From Bin5 sp022827195 (GTDB taxonomy: Bacteria > Chloroflexota > Anaerolineae > Caldilineales > Caldilineaceae), in the NCBI GenBank assembly GCA_965208275.1, contig OZ242331.1, positions 2,542,001 to 2,606,000 of the forward strand: DNA of 64,000 bases, read 5' to 3'. Position 1 is the first letter of the stretch, and every line of letters begins with the position of its first letter. Position numbers and translations under genes: made by a program. Shown here one piece after another: positions 35,247 to 44,645 of the stretch. Below the pieces are notes generated by a model. It saw nothing but the letters and a program-made list of their open reading frames with translations, was not told where the DNA came from and searched no databases.

Positions 35247-36155
35247 CTACATTGCGGCCAGCGAGTCGAGACCAGCGTCTGCGAGTTCGGCGGCCATCAT
35301 CTCCTCTTTGGCGGGGGAAACTGGCTCCTGGGGAAGGCGGGGGTCGCCGCAGTCGAAGCCGATGAGTTTCAGGGCTACGCGCATGGCTGCGGCGACCCCA
35401 TGTTCGATCATCACCGCGGTCAAGCGATTGGCCCGCTTTTGCAGGTCCAGGGCCTGCGACGTATCTCCTGCTTCGTAACTGGCGCGCATCAGTCGGTATG
35501 GGCCGGGCATCACATTGAGCGTTGTACCGATGTTGCCAGGGGCGCCCATCATCAAACCGAAGAGGCACTGCTCGTCCATGCCGGAGAAGATGGTCCAGCT
35601 TTTGTCGTGCTGTTGCGCGTCGCCAAGCTCGATGATCTGAGCCAGCTCGAACATGTTGGGACTGGTATACTTTGCGCCGCAGACGCTGGGGATACGGCAG
35701 AGGAGCTCGCGCATCAGTGATACGGCATCAATCTGGCCTCCGAAGAGGTAGGGGAAGAAAGGTAGGCCGGGCGCGGCCGCGGCGAGCGCCTCATAGTGGC
35801 GGTAGGTGGCGTCGAGGCCGCCAAGGTAGACGGGCAGGACGGAGCTGACTCCGTCGGCGCCGGTTTGCTGGGCGTGGGCGGCGAGGGCAGCGGCTTCGCG
35901 GGTATTGATGCTGCCGACGTGGACGATTATTGGGATGCGGCCGTCAACCTGCGCCATGACCGACTCAATGACGGCGCAGCGGTCAGCGGGGGGTAAGAGG
36001 AGACCTTCGCCGGTGCCGCCGCAAAGGTAGAGACCGTCGACCTTCTTTTCGAGCAGCCAGGCGACCAGATCATTGAGTACGGCCATGTTGACGCCGCCGT
36101 CGGCAGTTGCGGGCGTGACGAGAGCGGGCCAGGCGCCGTGGAAAACCTTGTTCAT
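35247..36155 (-). CDS. Dihydrodipicolinate synthase / N-acetylneuraminate lyase family aldolase
   Basis: TIM-barrel class I aldolase, 302 residues. G-G-T-G-E-G binds the keto-acid carboxylate and the Schiff-base lysine is in G-A-K-Y-T-S. It is the last gene of a sugar ABC importer operon, seven bases after the permease, so a role in cleaving an imported sugar acid (sialic-acid-like or 2-keto-3-deoxy type) fits better than lysine biosynthesis. The exact substrate cannot be told. Confidence 0.88.
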   Translation of the reverse strand: MNKVFHGAWPALVTPATADGGVNMAVLNDLVAWLLEKKVDGLYLCGGTGEGLLLPPADRCAVIESVMAQVDGRIPIIVHVGSINTREAAALAAHAQQTGADGVSSVLPVYLGGLDATYRHYEALAAAAPGLPFFPYLFGGQIDAVSLMRELLCRIPSVCGAKYTSPNMFELAQIIELGDAQQHDKSWTIFSGMDEQCLFGLMMGAPGNIGTTLNVMPGPYRLMRASYEAGDTSQALDLQKRANRLTAVMIEHGVAAAMRVALKLIGFDCGDPRLPQEPVSPAKEEMMAAELADAGLDSLAAM

Positions 36156-36161
36156 TTTGGA

Positions 36162-37052
36162 TTAACCCTTGATGGAGCCGAGCATGATGCCCTTGACGAA
36201 ATAGCGCTGAATAAAGGGGTATATCATCAGGATGGGCGCGGTGGTAACGACGATCATGGCGGCCTTGAGTGACTCGGCGGGCGGCGGGTCTATCAGCTCG
36301 GTCATTTCTGCCAGGCCGGAGGCGTCGCCGTACTGGCCGGTGCCGAATTCGAGGATGCCGCGCAGAACCAACTGCATGGGGAACTTGGAGGGCGTGTTGA
36401 GGTAGATGGCGGCGTCGAACCAGGAGTTCCAATGCATGACGGCGTACCAGAGGCCGACGGTGGCGATGACGGGCATGGAGAGCGGGAGGTAGACGCGCAG
36501 CAGGACGGTAAGCGGGTTGGCGCCGTCTATCACGGCGGCTTCTTCGAGCTCATCGGGGATGGCAAGCATGAAGTTGCGCATGATCAGCAGCCACCAGGGG
36601 TTGATCAGGGGAGGGAGGATCATGGACCAGAAGCTGTTAAGAAGATAGAGCTTTTCGACCAGGACGAAGTTGGGGATGAGGCCGCCGCTAAAGAGCATGG
36701 TGAAGAAGATAAACATCGTGATTGGGACGCGGCCGTAGAGATTGCGCTTGGAAAGGACGTACGCCAGCGGGAACGTGAGGAGCAGATTGAGTCCTGTGCC
36801 GATGGTGACGCGACCGACGCTGACCGCAAGAGAGGTCCAGACGAGCGAACCCTGGCCCAGCAGCAATTCATAGGCGGTGATTACAGGCTTTTGGGGATAG
36901 AGGATGAACAGGCCGCGCAGGGCGTACTCTTTGCCGCTAATCAACGAGGTGGAGACTACCGAGAGGAAGGGAAGCAGAAAGAGAAGTGTCAGTAGGGCGA
37001 GGAGAATGATGTTGATCCAGTCGAACAGCTTTTCGCCTGGGGAGTATTTCAT
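36162..37052 (-). CDS. Sugar ABC transporter permease (LplC/MalG type)
   Basis: 296 residues, six membrane helices. The EAA loop is visible as E-L-E-E-A-A-V-I-D-G-A-N-P. The extended periplasmic region with Q-K-P-V-I-T-A-Y matches the LplC/YtcP subgroup. Ten bases separate it from the partner permease. No ATPase gene is in the operon; such importers often share a common MsmX-type ATPase encoded elsewhere (known for the family). Confidence 0.93.
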   Translation of the reverse strand: MKYSPGEKLFDWINIILLALLTLLFLLPFLSVVSTSLISGKEYALRGLFILYPQKPVITAYELLLGQGSLVWTSLAVSVGRVTIGTGLNLLLTFPLAYVLSKRNLYGRVPITMFIFFTMLFSGGLIPNFVLVEKLYLLNSFWSMILPPLINPWWLLIMRNFMLAIPDELEEAAVIDGANPLTVLLRVYLPLSMPVIATVGLWYAVMHWNSWFDAAIYLNTPSKFPMQLVLRGILEFGTGQYGDASGLAEMTELIDPPPAESLKAAMIVVTTAPILMIYPFIQRYFVKGIMLGSIKG

Positions 37053-37062
37053 GGCTGCGCCC

Positions 37063-38055
37063 CTACCAGAGTCCCTCTTGGCCCAGCTTCTGGGAAATCT
37101 TGTTGGCCATATACATCAGAGCGAGGGCGAGAACGGACTTGAAAAGACCGACCGCAGCGCCGAATGAGTATTGACGGCCGATCAGACCGGCGCGGTAGAC
37201 ATAAGTGTCGATAATGTCTGAGACGGAGTAGACCGACGGCGAATAGAGCAGGAGTATCTGCTCGAAGCCGGCGTCCAACATACCGCCGATGCGGAAGATG
37301 AGAATAATGACGATGGCGAAGGAGATGCTGGGCAGAGTGACGTGCCACATGCGCTGGAAGCGGTTTGCGCCGTCCATGGCGGCGGCTTCGTACATCTCGG
37401 GGTTTATGGTGGCCATTGCCGCGAGAAAGATGATGCTGTTCCAGCCGGCGTGCTGCCAGACATCCATTGTCACGATGATGGAGCGGAAGAGGTCGGGGTC
37501 TGTCAGATAGGCTTTGGGTTCGCCGCCCAGCGCGACGACGAGCTGATTGAGCAATCCGCCCTGGGGGGTCAACATGGCGCGCACGATGCCGGCTGCCACG
37601 ACCATCGAGAAGAAGTGCGGCAGGTAGGAGATGGTCTGGACGGTGCGCTGGAAAAGGCGGACGCGCACTTCGTTGATGAGCAGGGCCAGAATGATGGGCA
37701 CGGGGAAGCCGAAGACCAGCTTGTACAGGCTGATGAGCACCGTATTGCGCATCACATTCCAGAAAAAAATCGAGTCAAAGAAGTTGCGGAAGTGCTTGAA
37801 GCCGACCCAGCGATCGAGGCGGAAGATGTCGGTGATTCCCAGGAAGGGGTCGTAGTCCTGGAAAGCGATGATGACGCCGACCATGGGAAGATATTTGAAG
37901 ACGACAAAGTAGAGGAGGGGGATGGCGGCCAGGGCATAGAGGAAGCGGTCGCGCTTGATCTGGCGCCATGCTTCGCGCCAGCCTTTGCGCTCGGTGTAAG
38001 AAGGGGAGGCCGGGTTTACGGCCAGGCCCGGCTGCTCGCCGCCCAGGTGTTGCAT
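37063..38055 (-). CDS. Sugar ABC transporter permease (LplB type)
   Basis: 330 residues with six helices and the characteristic LplB opening: F-K-Y-L-P-M-V-G-V-I-I-A-F-Q-D-Y. The EAA motif reads M-Y-E-A-A-A-M-D-G-A-N-R. It forms the heterodimeric channel with the next permease, receiving substrate from the binding protein encoded 80 bases upstream. Confidence 0.93.
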   Translation of the reverse strand: MQHLGGEQPGLAVNPASPSYTERKGWREAWRQIKRDRFLYALAAIPLLYFVVFKYLPMVGVIIAFQDYDPFLGITDIFRLDRWVGFKHFRNFFDSIFFWNVMRNTVLISLYKLVFGFPVPIILALLINEVRVRLFQRTVQTISYLPHFFSMVVAAGIVRAMLTPQGGLLNQLVVALGGEPKAYLTDPDLFRSIIVTMDVWQHAGWNSIIFLAAMATINPEMYEAAAMDGANRFQRMWHVTLPSISFAIVIILIFRIGGMLDAGFEQILLLYSPSVYSVSDIIDTYVYRAGLIGRQYSFGAAVGLFKSVLALALMYMANKISQKLGQEGLW

Positions 38056-38135
38056 TGATCAGCCTCCGGCGTTGCGGGGCGGGTGAAGAGGAGAGAGGCG
38101 ATACAACGCCTCTCTCCACAGTTCATGCTTCTCGT

Positions 38136-39698
38136 CTATGCTGGGTGATAGAGCCGGTACTGCTGGGTGTAGAGTTCGCTCCAGCGGTCGAGGCCGGCGC
38201 CTTGCAGGTCGCCTACGAAGCTATCCCATTCGGACAAGGGGCGAGCACCAGAGATGAACTTGATGCTCTCCTCGTCGATGAAGCGTTCGAGGTCGACTTC
38301 GCCGGGGAACTGGTCGCGGATGGAGGTGCGGTCGTAGGGAACGTCGAAGTCGACGGGCATGCGACCACCGTCGTACTGGTTCCAGTAGGTGTTGATGTGC
38401 TTCCAGTGACGATTCCAGAAGATGCTGCCGTCCTCCTGTTCGACCTTGACCGCGGTGGCCCAAGTTTCCGGCCCCAGCCCCAAGGTAATCTGGTAGTCAC
38501 GCGAGTACTTCTCTTCGCAGACGGCGCTTCCCGCGCTGAACTGGCGGGCGATCTTTTCCGTCTGGTCTATCCATTCCCAGTCCTCGCCGGGGATGCCCCA
38601 GGAGGCGATCAGGTAGTTGGTCACGTCGTCCGGGCCGCCGGAGTAGAGCCAGTTGACATATTTGATCACGGCATCGGGATGCTCGGATTTGCGCGCAATC
38701 ATGTAGGCCTGGTTGGAGCCGGCGTTGTTGGTCTTGGCGATACCGGAGGGACCGACGATTTTGAGGGAGAGGATGTAATCTTCCTCGACATAGCCGGCGT
38801 CGCGTCTGATATCAGACCACCAGCCGGTGATGCGTGAGTACCAGCCGAGCCAGAGGCCGATGGTCAGGGTCTTGAGCATCGAGCGGTAGTCGGGGTTGGC
38901 GAAGGACTCCTGCTGCAGCCAGCCGTCCTCCCACCACTGATTCATGCGGGCCAGCCAGTCAGGGTAGCCTTCCTGCAGTTCAGGCGGCTTGAGCATGTTG
39001 TCGGCCGGATCGATCCAGCGCGAGTAGCCATGGTCGGTGAAGGCGCCGAGCGTGTTGTACATGAGGTGGCGGCGGCCCATCGTCGTGATGACGGCTTCGG
39101 GGTTGTTGCCGCGCATGGCCAGGTAGGCTTCTTCCATGCCATCCCAGGTATCGGGCACATCGAGTCCGGCTTCGGCCAGCCAGTCGGATCGGAAGTAGGG
39201 GAAGTGTGTGTGACCCATCAGGCCGAGGCGAGGATAGCCCCAGGTTGTGCCTTCAAAGTCCTTCATCATCTTCCAGTCCAGGTCGGAATGACCGGCCAGA
39301 ATGTTCTGGCCGCCAGCTTCAAGCAGATCGTCGAGCGGATGGACGATGCCCTTGAAGTCGGGCCAGGCGCCCTCGAAGACGTCGAGGGGCTCGGTGCCCG
39401 AAGCGATCAGCAGGTTGAGCTTTTCGGTCCTGGCGCCGCCGGGAGGCAAGAGGTAGGCATTGACGCGCACCCCGGTCAGCTCGAGCAGGTGGTCGCGCAC
39501 GGCTGCGGTACGTTCAGGGTTGCCGCCGCCGGGGCAGGGCGTGCTGGTCGCCACCCAGATATCGGACGGCTCCATCTCGCCGTCTTCGGCCATGCCTGCG
39601 GGCGCGCCGGCGGGTACACAGGCGGCCAGAGCGGCGCCCGTTGCCGCAATCCCCATGCCCTGCAGCAGCTGTCGTCGATTCAACTTTTGGGTCGTCAC
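38136..39698 (-). CDS. Extracellular sugar-binding lipoprotein (family 1 solute-binding protein)
   Basis: About 520 residues. The N-terminus has a twin-Arg type signal (N-R-R-Q-L-L-Q-G) followed by a hydrophobic stretch and A-A-C, so export is probably through Tat with lipidation at that Cys. GTG 39698 is chosen because GGAG lies eight bases upstream; the frame is open to 39716 but the Shine-Dalgarno would then be inside the gene. Size and W/Y-rich body match LplA/YtcQ proteins that bind oligosaccharides or uronic-acid sugars. First gene of the importer operon. Confidence 0.92.
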   Translation of the reverse strand: MTTQKLNRRQLLQGMGIAATGAALAACVPAGAPAGMAEDGEMEPSDIWVATSTPCPGGGNPERTAAVRDHLLELTGVRVNAYLLPPGGARTEKLNLLIASGTEPLDVFEGAWPDFKGIVHPLDDLLEAGGQNILAGHSDLDWKMMKDFEGTTWGYPRLGLMGHTHFPYFRSDWLAEAGLDVPDTWDGMEEAYLAMRGNNPEAVITTMGRRHLMYNTLGAFTDHGYSRWIDPADNMLKPPELQEGYPDWLARMNQWWEDGWLQQESFANPDYRSMLKTLTIGLWLGWYSRITGWWSDIRRDAGYVEEDYILSLKIVGPSGIAKTNNAGSNQAYMIARKSEHPDAVIKYVNWLYSGGPDDVTNYLIASWGIPGEDWEWIDQTEKIARQFSAGSAVCEEKYSRDYQITLGLGPETWATAVKVEQEDGSIFWNRHWKHINTYWNQYDGGRMPVDFDVPYDRTSIRDQFPGEVDLERFIDEESIKFISGARPLSEWDSFVGDLQGAGLDRWSELYTQQYRLYHPA

Positions 39699-39860
39699 AA
39701 TCGATGCTCCTTTCACTATGGATTGGATGAACGAACTTCACTTCTAAGCGGAGTAGACCAGGCAGTCAGCGCCGAGCTGAGGCCTTGCCAGTCTACGCGA
39801 AACGCGATTGTGTTGGCAGGATCGCCAGCTGCATTTGACCGGAACCGCCGCAACTGCCTA

Positions 39861-40700
39861 TCAATCGTCTGCCGGGGCTGTCTGCATCTCAATGAGCTGC
39901 ATCTCAATTACAGGTGTACCGTCCAACTCGACCCAGCGGCCGCACATGTCTCCGCCGTCGCTGACGTCCAGCTCGACGATCGAACCGTCCATTCGCATGA
40001 TGGGATGGAAGTATTTTGCGACTTCCTGCGCTTCGCCGGCTATATAGTGGCCGATGAAGGCGCGGCGGAAGAGATCTGCGCTTGTATTGGGGTAGCTGCC
40101 GTGAACGACCTGGCCGTTGAAGAAGACGACGTCTCCTGCCTGCATGAGGACCGGTTCCGATTTGACGCCGTCGGGCAGATCTACGGTAACGTCGGTGAAG
40201 CTGACGGAGGTGTCGGCCTTTTTGGAGCAGAGGAGGGGCCAGTTGTGGCTGTCGGGCACCATTTGCAGGCAGCCGTTTTCCTCGTCGCAGTCGTCGAGTG
40301 CGAGCCAGGCGGCGATGCAGGTGCCGGGCTGGACGCGCAGGTAGTGCTGGTCCTGGTGGAGGGCCTGGCCGCGGGCGCCGGGCGGCTTGAAGTAGAGCAT
40401 TGTCTGGACCGCAAACGGCTCGCGCCCCAGAAGATCGGTCATGCAGTCGCGCAGGCGCGCATCGAGCATCCAGTGCAGGCTGAGTTCGTCCCAGCGGTGC
40501 ATGTGGATCATGCGCGGGAACCGCTTCAGGGGGTCATGGGAGCTGTTGTCGACGCCTGCCGAGTCGCCGGGATAGCTTCCGGCAGCGCGCAGGTCCATGA
40601 AATGGCGGCGGAATCTCATCACCTCTTCGGTGGAGAAGAGTTGCGGGACATTGAGGAATCCCTGGCCGTCGAATCGCTGTTTCTGTGCGCCGGTGAGCAT
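39861..40700 (-). CDS. Phytanoyl-CoA dioxygenase (PhyH) family oxygenase
   Basis: 279 residues. The Fe(II) ligands are in H-Q-D-Q-H and the distal His in V-V-H-G-S, with the 2-oxoglutarate Arg in F-R-R-A-F. The core D-D-C-D-E-E-N-G-C-L-Q-M-V-P-G/D-S-H is strongly typical. It lies 162 bases upstream of the sugar-binding protein on the same strand and could modify the same substrate, but no shared promoter is evident. It is not closely similar to the PhyH protein at 17 kb. Confidence 0.9.
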   Translation of the reverse strand: MLTGAQKQRFDGQGFLNVPQLFSTEEVMRFRRHFMDLRAAGSYPGDSAGVDNSSHDPLKRFPRMIHMHRWDELSLHWMLDARLRDCMTDLLGREPFAVQTMLYFKPPGARGQALHQDQHYLRVQPGTCIAAWLALDDCDEENGCLQMVPDSHNWPLLCSKKADTSVSFTDVTVDLPDGVKSEPVLMQAGDVVFFNGQVVHGSYPNTSADLFRRAFIGHYIAGEAQEVAKYFHPIMRMDGSIVELDVSDGGDMCGRWVELDGTPVIEMQLIEMQTAPADD

Positions 40701-41320
40701 CGAGCACTATCTTACATTTTCGGTGAAACCCAGGTCAACCCGGTCTGTTCGGCTGCTGTACGGACGGACCGTGGTTCGACTTCACGAACTGTCTTCTCGT
40801 TGAGCCGGGATGAGTCGGACGACTCCGTGATTGACTGAATTCTGGCGTAATTTTACGCACTTTCGCAGATAGTGCAAAGTTGGCGAGGGCTTGGCGGCTA
40901 CTGCTCACTTATTGGGTGGGGATCGTTCAGGAGGGCAATTCATGCCGTCGGCGGGTGGGCTTGTTGGCCCGTACTGCCAGAGGCAGAGGGCAGGCACAAG
41001 GCCTGCCCCTACCGTAGCCGCCGCGTTCGTCGACTCGGGGGCGGCGCGACGCCCTCACACTTTGGCATCGTGCCCGCAGCGCGCCGGCGACAAGCTGGAA
41101 CTGCGCACGCACGGTGGAATATCACAGGGGGGCGTTGCGGGGGGAGTCCCCCGCACAAGGGAGGGCCGGAACGGCCCGACCGTCCAGGGGCAGTGGATAG
41201 TGATTAGTGGATAGTGGTAAGTGGCCAGGAACTGCCGGAATTGGGAATCAGGACGGCCGAGACGGCGATGCGGGGACACGATTGCATCGTCCACGCTGGC
41301 ATCGGCGACGGAAGGTAGAA
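40701..41320. other. 620-base intergenic region with palindromic repeats
   Basis: No gene recognised. The left part is unstructured. The region 40985-41220 carries a cluster of perfect GC-rich hairpins and degenerate A/T-G-rich direct repeats (annotated separately) that look like dispersed intergenic elements. Confidence 0.5.
40988..41222. repeat. Cluster of REP-like hairpins and short direct repeats
   Basis: Perfect inverted repeats: GGGCAGGC/GCCTGCCC around five bases (40988-41008), GCGGGGG/CCCCCGC around four bases (41137-41154), and GGGCCG/CGGCCC around GAA (41163-41177). They are followed by repeated GTGGATAGTG-like units (~41193-41220). The first hairpin resembles dispersed intergenic palindromes found many times in some Chloroflexota genomes. 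Confidence 0.5.
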
Positions 41321-42352
41321 TCAAATGGCGGGTCTGTCATCTTCGAGCGCCGCGCCGGGCTGTGGCTCGTCCTGTGGCTGGACGCCGGTTTGAATTCGCC
41401 AGGTTAGCGGTAGGAGAGTCTCAAGCTGGTCGCGCAGCGGCGGTGGATCGTAGCCGAGCTCGTAGGCGCGGCTGCTGTCGAGGGCAAGGTTGGCCGAGCG
41501 GGCGGCGAGGGACTGCGTCGATTGCTGCCCTGAATATGTATCGAGCAGGCTGACCGGGATGGCGAGCTGCTCATCGAGCCCCAGGATTTCCAGGGTGAGA
41601 AGCCCCATTTCGAAGAGACTGATCGGGTCGCGGCCGCCGAGGTGCAGATGCCCGACGACGCGTTCGATCTCGGCAATATTGACATCGTCTTCGAAGCCGC
41701 TGCCGGCGGCCTGCAACAGGCCCTGCGCGGCGACGGCCGCGTTGACCGGAGTACGGATGCCATCGCCGAAGAGCGTGACCTCTTGCCCGGCGCGGAAGGC
41801 AGCGGTCATTCCTTGGAAGAAGGTCTGGCGTCCGAGGCGGGCATAGCCGATCAGCATGGGCAGGCGACAGATGAGCGCGTCTCCGTAGGCGGTCAGGATC
41901 CCTTCTTCGGCCATGGCCCTGTGCTCACCATAGATGTTGATGGGGGTTGGGGCATCATCCTCTGCGTAAGGGGCCTTGGTGCCGTCGAAGACCAGGTCGG
42001 TCGAGGTGAAGACAAATGGGATGTCTTTGTCGCCGCAGAGGGCGGCCAGGTTGACCGCTGCGAGCATATTGATGCCATGGGAGTCGTCCGGGTACTGCTC
42101 GCAGAAGTCGAGATCGTTGATGGCGGCGGCATGGATGACGGCCGCCGGCTGGACGTCGGCCAGCATTGCCTTGGCTTCGCTAAATTCGGTCAGATCGACG
42201 CGGCCGTTGTCGATTTCACCGAAGAAGAGCTGGGCGTTGCGGCGGGTTGTGCGGTGGTAGGTCCCTACTGTATGCCAGAATTGCTGTGCGGCCTGCAGGA
42301 GATGGGAGCCGAGGAAGCCGGTCGCGCCGGTGATGAGCAGCTTCGGCGCCAT
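41321..42352 (-). CDS. RmlD-like NAD(P)-dependent sugar reductase / epimerase
   Basis: Extended SDR of 343 residues with the Rossmann motif G-A-T-G-F-L-G and the T-S-T-D-L-V-F-D-G segment typical of dTDP-4-dehydrorhamnose reductases. The catalytic Y-x-x-x-K site reads Y-G-E-H-R, with Arg where Lys is expected, so activity is uncertain. It begins one base after the stop of the M55 peptidase gene and is surely cotranscribed with it. Not part of an rml cluster. Confidence 0.85.
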   Translation of the reverse strand: MAPKLLITGATGFLGSHLLQAAQQFWHTVGTYHRTTRRNAQLFFGEIDNGRVDLTEFSEAKAMLADVQPAAVIHAAAINDLDFCEQYPDDSHGINMLAAVNLAALCGDKDIPFVFTSTDLVFDGTKAPYAEDDAPTPINIYGEHRAMAEEGILTAYGDALICRLPMLIGYARLGRQTFFQGMTAAFRAGQEVTLFGDGIRTPVNAAVAAQGLLQAAGSGFEDDVNIAEIERVVGHLHLGGRDPISLFEMGLLTLEILGLDEQLAIPVSLLDTYSGQQSTQSLAARSANLALDSSRAYELGYDPPPLRDQLETLLPLTWRIQTGVQPQDEPQPGAALEDDRPAI

Positions 42353-42353
42353 T

Positions 42354-43166
42354 TCACCAGTGCCAGATCTGATTCCAGGCGGCCATCCAATCGTCGCCGA
42401 CGCTATGGACGCGATAGGGCGGCTCTAGGCGGACGCCGGGCCGGCCCCTGAAGGCGTCCAGGTGGTCGGGGCTGCCCACGTCGAAGGTGATCGTAGTGGG
42501 GCTGCTCAACGCGTAAGGGGGGACGGCGGCCAGGTTTTGCAGGGCGTAGCGGGCGCCTTCCTCAATCAACTGGCGGGCGCGAACAGGTGGAATCTGGCGC
42601 GCCGCGTAGCGAGACAGTCCCTTTTTGACGGCCACAGTGGTCAGCCCTTCTCCCAGGAGGTCGATGGACTCCCGGCAGACCGCCTCGTCGCCGGTCACCA
42701 GCAGGACGGGCGCATCGTAGAAGCCGCAGAGGGCGGCATTTACGCCGACCTCACCCACCTCCTGGCCGTTGAACCAGAGATGGCGCCAGCGAACGGTCGA
42801 AATCGTGTGGCTGAGCACGCCATCGGCTGTGCCGGCCTTGGCGTGCATGCCCACCAGGAGAACAGCGTCGCAGCCGCTTTCGAGCATATCGACGTAGCGG
42901 CTCCAAGTGTGGTGGGCGACCCATTCGCAGCGGGGATCGAGGAGTTCGGGGACAAGCGAGTTGAAGGTCCAGGGGCCGCCGGCTCCATGGCAGTCCACGA
43001 CCACGATTTCGGTCGCGCCGGCCGCGGCTGCACCGCGTACGGCGGCGTTGATCTCTTCGGTGTAGAGGCGACGCCCTTCCTCGTACATCGACTCGCCGCC
43101 GTTGACCTGCTCCCAGGCGACGATGCCGCTCACACCTTCCATGTCGGTCATGATCTGCACGCGCAT
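42354..43166 (-). CDS. M55 family D-aminopeptidase (DppA-like)
   Basis: 270 residues with the zinc-binding motifs of DppA: D-M-E-G-V-S-G near the N-terminus, D-C-H-G-A, V-G-M-H-A-K, and the N-A-A-L-C-G / G-D-E-A-V segments. Members release D-amino acids from D-Ala-containing peptides, often during peptidoglycan recycling. First gene of a two-gene unit with the reductase; the pairing does not suggest one pathway. Confidence 0.9.
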   Translation of the reverse strand: MRVQIMTDMEGVSGIVAWEQVNGGESMYEEGRRLYTEEINAAVRGAAAAGATEIVVVDCHGAGGPWTFNSLVPELLDPRCEWVAHHTWSRYVDMLESGCDAVLLVGMHAKAGTADGVLSHTISTVRWRHLWFNGQEVGEVGVNAALCGFYDAPVLLVTGDEAVCRESIDLLGEGLTTVAVKKGLSRYAARQIPPVRARQLIEEGARYALQNLAAVPPYALSSPTTITFDVGSPDHLDAFRGRPGVRLEPPYRVHSVGDDWMAAWNQIWHW

Positions 43167-43264
43167 GGGAGTTCTCTCTGATCAGCGTAACACTATCATT
43201 TCGATAGCACGCTCGGCGAAGGGTCCCATGGGGCCTGCAGATCTGCCGCGGCCGGAATATAGGA

Positions 43265-43894
43265 TCAGATGCTCTCTACAGCAGGGTTTTGGGCCCAGTC
43301 GACGGGCACGGGAGCGGGAAGCGGCCAGTCCCGGACCGGTTCGAACTCCTCCTGGGCTCTTGCCTCTTCGGCTTGACGGGCGCGTTCCTCGGCGACACGA
43401 CGCGCGCGGATTCCCCGTTCGATCGAATCGTCGACACGCTGCTCGATCTGTTCCCAGCTCTGCTCGAGCGCAAGGGCCGTTTCGGTGATCAGCATCGCCC
43501 GTGCCTCTTCGAGCGCCTCTCTGTCGGCCTCGGTCAGGTACTTGGCCGAGTCGCGCCAGGTCAGGTCTCGCACTGCCGACGCGACCTGGTTCGGGTAGCC
43601 CGAGTGAATCTGCTTATGGACAAGGGAGCGGCGCAGTCTGAACTCGTCGGGAAGATCGACGGGAAAGGACTCCAGGGTTTCAAAGACGCTGAAGATGAGT
43701 CCGGCGGGCATGACGGGACGAACGCCGATCTGTTCAAGGCGCGGTTCGGGAAGATGCACCTTCAACCGATTGCGAATGAACTCAATGACATAATAACGCT
43801 GGAATCCTTTGACCAGTTCTTTTTCTTGAAATGCGACTATTGTTCCTGCGCCGTGCGCCGGGTGGATTACGCTCTGTCCGATCATAAAGCTCAT
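43265..43894 (-). CDS. CarD/CdnL-type RNA polymerase-binding regulator
   Basis: The N-terminal ~60 residues form a CarD_CdnL_TRCF (RID) domain: G-Q-S-V-I-H-P-A-H-G-A-G-T-I then Y-Y-V-I-E-F. This binds the RNA polymerase beta subunit. The rest is helical, with a long charged C-terminal tail (E-R-A-R-Q-A-E-E-A-R-A-Q-E-E) that may be a coiled coil. 209 residues, longer than the usual ~160. CarD proteins stabilise open complexes at ribosomal and other promoters. Start ATG 43894 with GGGGAGAG just upstream. Confidence 0.9.
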   Translation of the reverse strand: MSFMIGQSVIHPAHGAGTIVAFQEKELVKGFQRYYVIEFIRNRLKVHLPEPRLEQIGVRPVMPAGLIFSVFETLESFPVDLPDEFRLRRSLVHKQIHSGYPNQVASAVRDLTWRDSAKYLTEADREALEEARAMLITETALALEQSWEQIEQRVDDSIERGIRARRVAEERARQAEEARAQEEFEPVRDWPLPAPVPVDWAQNPAVESI

Positions 43895-44645
43895 TTGACT
43901 CTCCCCGTTTTCTCATATGTTGACACAGGTGCTCGGTCGGTTTTTGGCGCCGCCCGTACATGCGTTTCGGCTGCATTTCCGTCGCTACCGGGAGCTACTC
44001 GATTCATCGCCGTCCCCGATGCATTCGCAAATCGAAGAATGTCCTGGCTGACTTTCTTCAGCTAGCCAATGTGGGCGAATACTGGCTTGCGGCAGCTACT
44101 CAAACGGGCGCTTCTCGTTCCGCCTGGCCCCTTAGGAACGGCGACGCTCCGGTAACGAATGACAGTTGACATTATTGAAGATCTTGCCGCTCCATCTCGT
44201 TACACTTTTGGGGGTTAAAGGAAAGTTCATTTTATCACGATCAAAGACGGCATTCAATCGACGCAGCGTCAAGGCCAAATTCAGAAAGGGAGGTCCGCAC
44301 CCGGATAACGGACGGTCAAAATACACTGGTGAGAGGCAGAAATGGGCGGAATGATCGGAGCTTTTCGGCCCGAAAGAAGGGTCAAAACATGTAACCGATG
44401 ATTGGTGGGCGATATACCTACGATTTATCTACGGTATATTGGACGGGACCAATTCAGCGGAAGAAAAGGGACAGAAGAGGCGCCGCTGGGATGCGGCAGT
44501 CGGCGCCACGGGCGGGCAATTTCACGAGCAGACAGGTAGATACCAGGAGGGCCCGCTCCGGCGCTTCAAGCCTGAAGACCTCCATGGCGCAAAGGACCGG
44601 AAATGCAGACAAGCTATTGCAGGTGTGGCGGGAGGCGGGGGTCGC
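43895..44645. other. 750-base region without a recognisable gene
   Basis: AT-richer than neighbours, with short open frames on both strands (for example 44166-44354 and 44398-44661 on plus) that resemble nothing I know. An inverted repeat ATATACC...GGTATAT with a 14-base spacer is at 44412-44439. TTGACA hexamers occur at 43919 and 44166 on the plus strand but lack a -10 box. It may contain gene remnants or the leader of carD. Confidence 0.4.

Noticed and set aside
39796..39806. CGCG-AAA-CGCG as a LacI-type operator before the sugar importer
   Set aside because: The arms are only four bases with no extension and no LacI gene is nearby.
39030..40838. Plus-strand open frame of ~600 codons
   Set aside because: Antisense to the sugar-binding protein and the PhyH gene, both with strong family signatures.
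40988..41222. CRISPR array
   Set aside because: The repeats are few, differ from one another and are not spaced by unique spacers of constant length.
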